A DNA stretch of 20,072 bases, taken from the NCBI GenBank assembly GCA_003452735.1, contig DMNL01000033.1, forward strand, positions 1 to 20,072. The letters run 5' to 3'. Below, one piece after another: positions 1 through 6,754 of this stretch; positions within the stretch are counted from its first letter, which is position 1; each line of letters starts with the position of its first letter. Under the pieces are notes generated by a model, which saw nothing but the letters and a program-made list of their open reading frames with translations, was not told the origin of the DNA and made no database searches. A program made the translations under genes and the position numbers. This stretch comes from Spirochaetaceae bacterium. GTDB lineage: Bacteria > Spirochaetota > Spirochaetia > Treponematales > Rectinemataceae.

Positions 1-683
1 TGGCTTGGTCCATAAGGGATGAATACACGAAACTGTAATGGGCCTTCACGCTGCGCCGTTGGATCTAAAATATTTATCGATTCCAGGTTGATTATATCTG
101 CTGGACTAAAGAAGTATCCGACACCCCATTTTACTGTAGCCTTTCCGAAACGCATATATGCAGTATCTCCAAGCTGGAAATCCGAAAACAGTTCAAAAAT
201 GCGGATATCTGGAACAGAGACTAATGTAGTTTTGTTGTTGGAATCCAAGAGGCTCTTTGTCTCTGAAAATGGCCAAGCGGTCTTAAAGGAACCATGTACC
301 CTGAAATCTTCTTGAGGTCGTGCATCGAAGTATACAAGGCTGTTTAAATCAGGTTTTAGCTTTTGGGAATCTGGATCTACAAGATCAAAGCCTGCTGTCC
401 AAGGATCATTCCATTGCCAAGAAGATTGTACAGTTCCGCTAATACTACCACCGATTTTAACAGTCTCGGTTTTCAAGAAGCTCTGAAGAGGATTTGTCTG
501 TCTATTTAGAGAATCTTGTGATTCTTTTTGGCTAGAAGTTTCCCTGTCTTGCTGTACCACTATTTCATCTTCAAATAGTGCGTCGATATCATTGCTATCC
601 TCTTGCGATGATATGCTGAAAGGCGCAGCCATGATGATTAGACATAGAATACCAATTGCCTCTAATCTCTGAAGAGAACTCAT
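1..683 (-). CDS. Secreted outer-membrane beta-barrel-like protein, C-terminus cut by window edge
   Basis: The frame reads from ATG at 683 to the left edge without a stop, giving the first 227 residues. Residues 1-26 form a signal peptide (hydrophobic core about 9-22, cleavage likely near Ser-Ser-Gln at 25-27, no lipobox cysteine). Residues 27-70 are acidic and Gln/Ser-rich, so probably disordered; they carry D32-I-D-A-L-F-E-D-E-I-V-V43. From about 74 alternating polar/hydrophobic strands begin. A segment with R178-F-G-K181, W186-G and S193-P-A-D196 resembles the strand motif of DUF1302/alginate-export-type barrels; I recall this pattern and could not search it. It is the last visible gene of the ABC/LolA-like operon, 36 bases after the carrier gene, with an unusual repeated ribosome-binding region. 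Inference: outer-membrane acceptor or channel of that system. Family name uncertain. Confidence 0.8.
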   Translation of the reverse strand, partial: MSSLQRLEAIGILCLIIMAAPFSISSQEDSNDIDALFEDEIVVQQDRETSSQKESQDSLNRQTNPLQSFLKTETVKIGGSISGTVQSSWQWNDPWTAGFDLVDPDSQKLKPDLNSLVYFDARPQEDFRVHGSFKTAWPFSETKSLLDSNNKTTLVSVPDIRIFELFSDFQLGDTAYMRFGKATVKWGVGYFFSPADIINLESINILDPTAQREGPLQFRVFIPYGPS

Positions 684-727
684 CACTACCTCCTTTATTA
701 CCTCCTATATTACCTGCAATTACCTGC
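684..727 (-). promoter_or_regulatory. Ladder of four Shine-Dalgarno-like repeats before the outer-membrane gene
   Basis: Read on the minus strand, the stretch from the end of the carrier gene to the next ATG has four imperfect copies of a 10-12 base unit: GCAGGTAATT, GCAGGTAATAT, AGGAGGTAATAA and AGGAGGTAGTG. The last two contain a perfect AGGAGG (701-706 and 689-694). The near one is 5 bases from the start codon at 683; the far one is 17 bases away. The upstream stop codon lies in the first copy. The near copy is clearly a functional-looking ribosome-binding site. The role of the others (standby site, or simple repeat expansion) is unknown. Confidence 0.75.
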
Positions 728-1517
728 TAACTTGTTCAAGGAAGGCTTTTGTAAACACTCTATCGGGTAAAGGAGACACAGATTGTTCTGCCATGGTGAT
801 CTGGCTCTTTTCTCCTTTGTTGACTTCATCGACAATCAATATCTGCGAAGGAAGAAGTCTTCCTTCAAGCTCGACATATTTAGGATATGCGGTAGTTCGC
901 ATTAGCCGTCCATTCACAGAGTAATCTTCTCGTTTGAGCAGCATTGTCCTATCTTTGCGAATATATAGCACTACCCGATCATAGGCTACTTCATTTGTTT
1001 TTGCTTTTAGATCCAATATCCAAACAGGAAACTTGCCCACCATACCATCGGTCATTTTCGTCACCGTATAATCTTCGGCAAATGTGCTGAGCGTAAAATC
1101 GGAATTCTTTGCTTTAGTGTTCTGCAAGTTTTCTTTCATCGAAGAATGCGAAAACTTGCGGCTTGTAGGATCATAAAACCAGACATTATCATCTTCCCTG
1201 AGATAACCCTGTCCTTTGTTCACTTCCGGAAGCAGAATCAAAATGACAAATTGCTTTTTCAAATCTCTGCGGAAGATCCGAGCCTGTGTAACGCTGTCTT
1301 TTTCTCCTGGTTTTTGGGTGACAATAGTAAAGACAGCAGAAAAATCTTTACCTGAAAAGTCGCTCAAATCATCGACTTGCTTGATAAGTGCCTTCGGATC
1401 TGGCTTTGACTGAGCAAGCAAAGGATTCAATCCAACAAAGAAAAGCATTGCCAAGATAATGATAAAATAGCTCTCTTTTTTTAGGCCTCTTGTTTTCAGG
1501 AATACATTAGAGTGCAT
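720..1517 (-). CDS. Periplasmic LolA-like outer-membrane lipoprotein-sorting protein
   Basis: Likely periplasmic carrier that takes lipoprotein or lipid from the ABC permeases and delivers it to the outer membrane. I chose ATG at 1517 because GGGAG lies 8 bases before it. An in-frame ATG at 1532 directly abuts the stop of the upstream permease (TAA then ATG) and would add five residues; it has no good ribosome-binding site. The product is 265 residues. A signal peptide ends near Leu-Ala-Gln, with the mature chain starting around Gln-Ser-Lys-Pro-Asp. The mature part has the pattern of the LolA-like family (Pfam LolA_like type): a central VWFYDP segment, a YDRVVLYIRKD strand and a C-terminal LPSQILI strand, which fits an open beta-barrel around a hydrophobic cavity. 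Its place between two FtsX-type permeases and an outer-membrane protein supports the role. The cargo cannot be read from the sequence. Confidence 0.85.
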   Translation of the reverse strand: MHSNVFLKTRGLKKESYFIIILAMLFFVGLNPLLAQSKPDPKALIKQVDDLSDFSGKDFSAVFTIVTQKPGEKDSVTQARIFRRDLKKQFVILILLPEVNKGQGYLREDDNVWFYDPTSRKFSHSSMKENLQNTKAKNSDFTLSTFAEDYTVTKMTDGMVGKFPVWILDLKAKTNEVAYDRVVLYIRKDRTMLLKREDYSVNGRLMRTTAYPKYVELEGRLLPSQILIVDEVNKGEKSQITMAEQSVSPLPDRVFTKAFLEQVSR

Positions 1518-1532
1518 GCTAAAAACTCCCAT

Positions 1533-2858
1533 TTATTTGACGGTTCTCAAAGCTTCTGCTGGTGGCAATTTTGCCGCAGCATTTGCTGGCGCATATACTG
1601 CAACGAGTGTAAGCACCGCTATAAGAAGAATATTGCCTATTGCGCGAAGCGGTGGCACATAGAATGAAAAATGACCGCGCTTCAAAATCAAGAATACTGG
1701 AGAAAGTGGATCAAAGCTTATAAAAGTCAAGAGGCCCATAGCGATTAGTGCCAAGATTATTCCTGCAATGGCACCTGCCAGCGCAAGCAATAGTGCTTCA
1801 TATAGAAACATTGATCGGATTTCATTCCTTTGAACACCGATAGCCCGCATCGTTCCAATTTCTCGGATTCGCTCATACATTGCCATTCGGAAGGTATTAG
1901 AGATGCCAATCATAACGATGGCGAAGAGAACGATTAAAACCACTGTGCTTCCTGTATCTAGAGCAACTACTATCTGCTGTGCCTGGGCAAGAACATCATC
2001 GATTGTATAGAGCCTATATTTGGTCCCTGTCCATTGTTCGGTTTTTTGCTCGAGAAGCATCGCCTGAAATGGGGTCATGGAACCATCTTCCTTTTTTGTC
2101 GAACGATCGAAGAGATTGAGTCCCATGCCCTTCATCGAAGTATATAGCGCATTAGCGAAAGGCCCTGATTTCTCTAGTCTTTCTAGCATTATGCCAAGAG
2201 ACATGTATTCATTTTTCCCTAGACCGATGAGACTATTGAGATATTCAAGTTGCACGTAGGTCATCATAGAGCCGACAAAACTTGAATCTATAGTTATTGC
2301 TGCGACGCGAAATTCGCCAACATTGTTCTGACCTGTTATAGTCTGCAATTGTGCAACCAATACATCTCCTGGCAGAACATTGAGTTTTTTTGCAATGCTT
2401 TGGGATATTATTATAGCATTAGGCCAGGAAATATTATCCCAATTCCCGTCAACAAGAGCAAGTCGTTCTTTTATCATTCCAGAATGAGACAGATCGATGC
2501 CGGTGAGTGTCTGCTGCATGCTCTTGCCCTCAAAAATCAGCGTAGCTATGGTCTGGCTGGTTTTCTGAAGGCTAACCCATTTTTGTCCAGAATCCTCTAA
2601 GGCTTGCATTATCACCGAATCATCGCGAATTATCGATATACGCTTGCCTGACGGAGTATATTCGGATCCACTAACGAAGACATGGCCGCCCATCAGGTAC
2701 GAAAAATTATCCGATATATTTTTTACAAATGATCCAGCAAATCCGTTGATAATGGTTACGATCATTATTCCAAAGGCTATTGCTCCTGCAAGGAGCATAG
2801 TTCTCTTTCTTTGCCGCATTAGATTTCGTGCAGCGATGCGGAGCAATACTACATTCAT
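1533..2858 (-). CDS. ABC transporter permease, LolC/LolE (MacB/FtsX) type, 441 aa
   Basis: Inner-membrane permease of a type VII (mechanotransmission) ABC exporter. It has the family layout: one membrane segment near residues 21-41, a large periplasmic domain of about 260 residues, then three membrane segments at about 304-326, 352-377 and 406-424. Between the second and third lies the cytoplasmic motif E-I-G-T-M-R-A-I-G, the coupling helix that contacts the ATPase. The gene starts at ATG 2858 with AGGAGG 6 bases upstream and lies 10 bases after the other permease gene. Two different permeases with one ATPase fit a LolC/LolE-like heterodimer better than a MacB homodimer. MacB-type macrolide export is less likely because the operon has a LolA-like carrier and no membrane-fusion protein. 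Confidence 0.9.
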   Translation of the reverse strand: MNVVLLRIAARNLMRQRKRTMLLAGAIAFGIMIVTIINGFAGSFVKNISDNFSYLMGGHVFVSGSEYTPSGKRISIIRDDSVIMQALEDSGQKWVSLQKTSQTIATLIFEGKSMQQTLTGIDLSHSGMIKERLALVDGNWDNISWPNAIIISQSIAKKLNVLPGDVLVAQLQTITGQNNVGEFRVAAITIDSSFVGSMMTYVQLEYLNSLIGLGKNEYMSLGIMLERLEKSGPFANALYTSMKGMGLNLFDRSTKKEDGSMTPFQAMLLEQKTEQWTGTKYRLYTIDDVLAQAQQIVVALDTGSTVVLIVLFAIVMIGISNTFRMAMYERIREIGTMRAIGVQRNEIRSMFLYEALLLALAGAIAGIILALIAMGLLTFISFDPLSPVFLILKRGHFSFYVPPLRAIGNILLIAVLTLVAVYAPANAAAKLPPAEALRTVK

Positions 2859-2868
2859 GTACTTCCTC

Positions 2869-4371
2869 CTATTCTTCCTGCATCGCTCTCACTGGCTGAA
2901 TTTTCAAAGCCAGCGAAACTGGGTAGAGGTGGGCTATAAAGCCTACCGCTATCATCAGTACGATTGCAAAAAATACATTTCCTGCTGTTGCAATGGGGTT
3001 TAAGTATTGCCCACCGAATAGAACAAGGAAAAACGGATTTGTAGCCTCGATTCGGAGCGATTTAAGGATTTCGATAATCAAGAGGCCCAGTCCTGCCCCA
3101 ATCGAAGCCGAGACCAGTGCAAGAGCCATTGCTTCAGCCGCAAACATGGTACGCACAAAACCCTTGCCGGCCCCAATGGCACGCATAGTGCCTATTTCGC
3201 TTGTTCGTTCGATTACAGAAATGACAAAGGTATTCATGATTATTATGATGGCGACGATGGAGAGTATAATAATTGCAACCGCAAAGATAAGACGAACAAC
3301 ATCTACAGATTGCCCATAAGGACCTGCGGCGGCTTGCCAACTACCTGCAACAGCCTGAATTCCTTCTTTTTCAAAAGCCTTATTTAAAGAAGAAATGATG
3401 CGATTTATATTTTGAGGAGAATCCGCTTTACCTACAATGAATTGCCATGCTCCTTCATCAGGCTTTAGAGGATCTATTTGGCTGGGTTTGGATAATTCCC
3501 TAGAGATTGAACTTACATCGAAATGTTCTGAAGTCTCCGAAGTTACGATTATATCATCGCTGAAAAGCTCATCGGGATCTTCTATTGAAAGCATACTTGT
3601 CTCTTCAGGCTTTAGATGTATTGGTTCATTGGCTCCAACGGTCATGCCGCTCATTACGCGAAGAGATTCGATATCGATATAGGCAAGCTGCTCAGGTGCC
3701 GTGCCTTGTTCTTTAAGCCGGAAGATGCCGACAATAGGAAGCTCCCTCAAGCGAAAACCGATTGTAGAAAAGCCCTGAACAAGAAGAGGATCTCCTATCG
3801 AAAGAGGTTTCTCGAACCAATCCGAAAATTTATAGAATTGACTCTCATTGATCATAATGCCAGATTGCCCTGGCTTTAATTTTTCTCCTGCGACAATCTC
3901 TACGGTTTCAAATAGGTCCCAATATGTGGCTGCATCGATTCCAAAAAGAAATAAAAATCTATCCTGAGGCTTGATTTTGTTTTGGGAATCCTCTTTTGTC
4001 ATTTGATCACCATTTTCGCGAATTACCTGAGAAAAACCTGTTGCGAGCGAAGAGGTTTTCTTTAGGTGGGGAGTCGATTTTACGATAGAAAGCACCTTAT
4101 CATACTCAGGAATTATGGGAGTTTCTGCCATGCCGCTGGTGGAAGTGACGCCGAACAGCGATACCGGACCATCACTTGAAATACCAGAGATAAAAATATC
4201 TCCTGTATATACATCTGAAAATGTCGAGCGAACCCCTTCCTCGGTTGCATTGATAAAGGCTGTGCCAAACACCAAAACCATGGCTCCCATTGCTAATAAA
4301 ATCCCGATGATGAGGCTTTTGGATCTATGGGCCTTAATATTGCGGAAAGCTATCTTAAAAATGACGGCCAT
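2869..4371 (-). CDS. ABC transporter permease, LolC/LolE (MacB/FtsX) type, 500 aa
   Basis: Partner of the 441-residue permease, same architecture: membrane segment 20-42, long periplasmic domain, then membrane segments at about 360-384, 410-435 and 460-482, with E-I-G-T-M-R-A-I-G between the second and third. The periplasmic domain is about 60 residues longer than in the partner. Much of the difference seems to be an acidic, proline-containing insert at about 250-300, which carries D265-P-D-E-L-F-S-D-D-I-I-V276. That motif is nearly repeated in the outer-membrane protein of the same operon. The gene starts two bases after the ATPase stop codon (TAA GA ATG), with GGAG 8 bases before the ATG, so the two are probably translationally coupled. 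Role by inference: extracts lipoprotein or lipid from the outer leaflet of the inner membrane and passes it to the LolA-like carrier. Confidence 0.9.
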   Translation of the reverse strand: MAVIFKIAFRNIKAHRSKSLIIGILLAMGAMVLVFGTAFINATEEGVRSTFSDVYTGDIFISGISSDGPVSLFGVTSTSGMAETPIIPEYDKVLSIVKSTPHLKKTSSLATGFSQVIRENGDQMTKEDSQNKIKPQDRFLFLFGIDAATYWDLFETVEIVAGEKLKPGQSGIMINESQFYKFSDWFEKPLSIGDPLLVQGFSTIGFRLRELPIVGIFRLKEQGTAPEQLAYIDIESLRVMSGMTVGANEPIHLKPEETSMLSIEDPDELFSDDIIVTSETSEHFDVSSISRELSKPSQIDPLKPDEGAWQFIVGKADSPQNINRIISSLNKAFEKEGIQAVAGSWQAAAGPYGQSVDVVRLIFAVAIIILSIVAIIIIMNTFVISVIERTSEIGTMRAIGAGKGFVRTMFAAEAMALALVSASIGAGLGLLIIEILKSLRIEATNPFFLVLFGGQYLNPIATAGNVFFAIVLMIAVGFIAHLYPVSLALKIQPVRAMQEE

Positions 4372-4373
4372 TC

Positions 4374-5111
4374 TTAATTCTCCGCCGACGCCGTAAAGGC
4401 ATTCTCTTCAAAAATATCTTCGCCACTCCGCCTATTCTCTATTACCATGCCATCGCGCAAGCGAATAACATGATCGGCGATATTGACGATCTTTGCATCG
4501 TGAGTAGAGAAAATGAAAGTCGTCTCCAATTCTCGGTTTATCTTCTTCATGAGGTCTATTATTTGTTCTCCTGTTGTGGAATCCAGATTAGCGGTAGGCT
4601 CATCGGCTAGAACTATAGAAGGCTTAGTAACCAGAGCACGCGCTATTGCAACGCGCTGACGCTGCCCTCCAGATAGCTCATTGGGTTTATGATTCCGCCA
4701 CTCTGTAAGGCCTACTTCGCCAATGAGGAACTCTATCCAGCTTTTCCACTCGCTCTTGGGGACTTGGGTTTTACCAAGAAGCAGCGGGAATTCAATATTT
4801 TCGTAGACATTTAAGACAGGAATGAGATTGAAGGATTGGAAAATAAAGCCCAAAATTTCATGTCGAAATCGAGTAAGTTCTTTATCTGAAAGACCTTTAG
4901 TGTTCTTTCCGTCAATAATAAGTTCGCCCGATGTCGGTACGTCGATGAGGCCTATTATGTTGAGTATGGTAGACTTTCCCGAGCCCGAAGGGCCAGCGAT
5001 AGAGACAAAATCGCCTCGTTCGATAGAAAAAGAGATTCCCCTGAGTGCGGGGACAACTACATTCCCCAAATAATAATCCTTTTTTACATCGATCACCTGA
5101 ATTATTGGCAT
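4374..5111 (-). CDS. ABC transporter ATP-binding protein, LolD/MacB type
   Basis: Cytoplasmic ATPase that powers the two permeases encoded after it. All ABC motifs are present in 245 residues: Walker A G40-P-S-G-S-G-K46-S-T, Q-loop Q92, signature L146-S-G-G-Q150, Walker B I-V-L-A-D170-E171 and switch histidine H204. Length and the GFIFQSFNL-type Q-loop segment are typical of the LolD/MacB/FtsE group. ATG at 5111 is preceded by AAGGTGG at 7 bases spacing. It is the first gene of the operon and lies about 30 bases downstream of a candidate promoter at 5150-5178. LolD is the favoured reading because of the LolA-like gene downstream; the protein alone would not separate LolD from MacB-type ATPases. 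Confidence 0.93.
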   Translation of the reverse strand: MPIIQVIDVKKDYYLGNVVVPALRGISFSIERGDFVSIAGPSGSGKSTILNIIGLIDVPTSGELIIDGKNTKGLSDKELTRFRHEILGFIFQSFNLIPVLNVYENIEFPLLLGKTQVPKSEWKSWIEFLIGEVGLTEWRNHKPNELSGGQRQRVAIARALVTKPSIVLADEPTANLDSTTGEQIIDLMKKINRELETTFIFSTHDAKIVNIADHVIRLRDGMVIENRRSGEDIFEENAFTASAEN

Positions 5112-5149
5112 GGTTTATCCACCTTGGGAAAGATTAGTGTTACTAGGAG

Positions 5150-5178
5150 AAAATATCGATTTCTGTAAGATATGACAA
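5150..5178 (-). promoter_or_regulatory. Candidate sigma-70 promoter of the ABC/LolA-like operon
   Basis: Minus strand: -35 TTGTCA (5173-5178), 17-base spacer, -10 TATTTT (5150-5155). Transcription would start near 5143, giving a leader of about 32 bases with the ribosome-binding site AAGGTGG. The rest of the 5112-5321 gap is AT-rich and holds no gene I can support and no clear terminator for the aminotransferase gene upstream. Confidence 0.5.
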
Positions 5179-5321
5179 TATGAGTCTAAAATTAAAAATG
5201 ATTTCGACGCCGATTTAATAAACTAGAGTACTCGTAAAATATATCCCTATATGCATGACAGATACTCGCCCAATGCAATATAGAGAATTTTGTTCTAGTT
5301 CAAAAGTCCTTCCTAGGCGCC

Positions 5322-6569
5322 TTAAAGGCCAGCCTCATGCGCTTCTATTTCTTCTTTGAACGTGCTAGCAAGGCGCTTCACTCCTTCCTCGATCTGTTGG
5401 TAGCTCGAATAGGAGAAGTTGATGCGCATGGAATTTACTTCAGGATCATCATAATAAAAAGAACTTCCCACCACATAGGCGACCTTCTTTTCGATTGCCT
5501 TGTAGAACATCTTATCTGTATCAATGTAGCTAGGCAGAGACAGCCACAAGAATAAGCCGCCTTCTGGTTTTGTCCATGTGAGATCTGGATGTTTGGGCAT
5601 ATAGGTATCTAGCTTTTGTAGCATGAAATTGCGCTTATCGCGGTAAATGGCACAGGTATTCTTGAGGACTTCTTCGAGTTTGCCGGTTGCCATGAACTGA
5701 GCGACAATCTTCTGGGTGAGCGGGCTTGTGCAGAGATCCACCGCTTGCTTTGCAACAACCAATTGCTGAATGATATCCTTGCGTGCAAGAATCCAGCCTA
5801 TTCGTGTTCCAGGCGCAAGTATCTTAGAGAATGTTTTAAGGCCAATCACAATGCCAAGGTTCTGCATTTCCAGTTCTAGCTGGTACAAGGAAGGTATGGG
5901 TTCACCCATGAATCTGAGTTCTCGATAAGGAGCATCTTCAACGATGAAAAGCCCTTCGCGATATGCAAATTCTATAAGGGCTTTGCGCTTTTCAAGGCTC
6001 CAGCATACTCCTGTTGGATTTTGAAAATCCGGAATCACATAGATATATTTTATTCGCTTATTCTCACTCTTGGCGCGAGCGTATTTTCTCTCTAGCTCAT
6101 CCATGTCTAAGCCATCGTTAGCATGAGAGAAGGGAATGCCAAGTACCTTGCCTTGATAGGATTGGATTGCTTGAATTGCTCCAAGATAGGTAGGACGCTC
6201 TGCAATCACGTATTCTCCTGGGTCGAGGAAGAGTTTTGGAACCATATCGAGAGCCTGCTGGCTTGCTGAAGTTATGAGAATATTATCTGGATCGAGATCA
6301 ATGCCGTGAGATGACTCGTATTCGATGATTCGAGCCTTTAGATCATTATCGCCTTCCGTCGTGCCATATTGGAGGATTTTGTCGCCATATTTTCTAAAAA
6401 CCTGATCGCTCGCTACTCTGAGTTCTTCGATGGGAAAGGTCTCTGGAGCAGGAAGCCCTCCTGCAAATGAGATGATATCCGGTTGATTAGTAAGCTTAAG
6501 TAATTCTCTAATGACGGATTTCTTCATACTATGGGCATTTGCGGACAAATACACTGAAAGGTCCTGCAT
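5322..6569 (-). CDS. PLP-dependent class I/II aminotransferase (2-aminoadipate/aromatic transaminase-like)
   Basis: Cytosolic fold-type I aminotransferase, 415 residues, normal length. Visible landmarks: N-terminal substrate-loop motif SFAGGLPAPETFP (about 34-46), the Y-G-T-T-E-G segment, a serine-rich PLP-phosphate stretch TSASQQALD, the N-P-T-G motif in the middle, V-E-D-A-P-Y with the aspartate that contacts the PLP ring nitrogen, K249 in T-F-S-K as Schiff-base lysine, then R in G-T-R-I-G-W, and a C-terminal M-R-I-N-F arginine for the substrate carboxylate. This pattern belongs to the 2-aminoadipate/kynurenine/aromatic aminotransferase subgroup, often used in lysine, branched-chain or aromatic amino acid metabolism; the exact substrate cannot be told. 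It is a single gene, start ATG 6569 with AAGGAGG 8-9 bases upstream. It is divergent from ychF. No regulator domain is fused, so it is not a MocR-type protein. Confidence 0.92.
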   Translation of the reverse strand: MQDLSVYLSANAHSMKKSVIRELLKLTNQPDIISFAGGLPAPETFPIEELRVASDQVFRKYGDKILQYGTTEGDNDLKARIIEYESSHGIDLDPDNILITSASQQALDMVPKLFLDPGEYVIAERPTYLGAIQAIQSYQGKVLGIPFSHANDGLDMDELERKYARAKSENKRIKYIYVIPDFQNPTGVCWSLEKRKALIEFAYREGLFIVEDAPYRELRFMGEPIPSLYQLELEMQNLGIVIGLKTFSKILAPGTRIGWILARKDIIQQLVVAKQAVDLCTSPLTQKIVAQFMATGKLEEVLKNTCAIYRDKRNFMLQKLDTYMPKHPDLTWTKPEGGLFLWLSLPSYIDTDKMFYKAIEKKVAYVVGSSFYYDDPEVNSMRINFSYSSYQQIEEGVKRLASTFKEEIEAHEAGL

Positions 6570-6618
6570 TGATAAGTCCTCCTTGATTTGTGGTTCTTGT
6601 TTTTATCCTACTCCAGTT

Positions 6619-6646
6619 TTTATGATTCGTAAATATATGTTTTCAA
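6619..6646 (-). promoter_or_regulatory. Weak candidate promoter of the aminotransferase gene
   Basis: Minus strand: -35 TTGAAA (6641-6646), 16-base spacer, -10 CATAAA (6619-6624, four of six consensus bases). The leader would be about 40 bases, ending in a strong AAGGAGG. The -10 is poor, so this is only the best of several AT-rich options in the gap. Confidence 0.3.
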
Positions 6647-6665
6647 AATTCTATACTAGCGTTTC

Positions 6666-6680
6666 ATTATTTGAAATAAT
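6666..6680. repeat. Perfect 15-bp palindrome in a divergent promoter region
   Basis: Arms ATTATTT (6666-6672) and AAATAAT (6674-6680) are exact inverted copies around a single G. It lies 11 bases upstream of the -35 of the ychF promoter and about 20 bases upstream of the weak aminotransferase -35. Its position suits an operator bound by a dimeric regulator, but AT-only arms can arise by chance in such a gap. Confidence 0.4.
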
Positions 6681-6691
6681 AAGCATGGTAC

Positions 6692-6719
6692 TTGTCGTAT
6701 GATTTGTCCTTGCTATACT
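6692..6719 (+). promoter_or_regulatory. Candidate extended -10 promoter of ychF
   Basis: -35 TTGTCG (6692-6697), 16-base spacer, -10 TATACT (6714-6719) preceded by TG at 6711-6712, giving an extended -10. The transcript would start near 6726, with a leader of about 29 bases and AGAGGA at 6741-6746. Because the -10 lies inside the longer open frame that begins at 6692, it supports ATG 6755 as the true start of ychF. Confidence 0.55.
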
Positions 6720-6754
6720 TTGGAAATCAAGAGACCAATAAGAGGAATGTCCTA

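Noticed and set aside
19..315. Plus-strand open frame opposite the outer-membrane gene
   Set aside because: It is the reverse shadow of the minus-strand gene, which has a signal peptide, ribosome-binding site and barrel-like strand pattern.
2869..4371. MacB-type macrolide exporter reading of the ABC genes
   Set aside because: There is no membrane-fusion protein of the MacA type, the ATPase is a separate gene and not fused to a permease, two distinct permeases are present, and a LolA-like carrier is in the operon.
5281..5340. Terminator after the aminotransferase gene (GGCGCC and TTTTG/CAAAA inverted repeats)
   Set aside because: The stems are only 3-5 bp or have no loop, and no T run follows on the minus strand.
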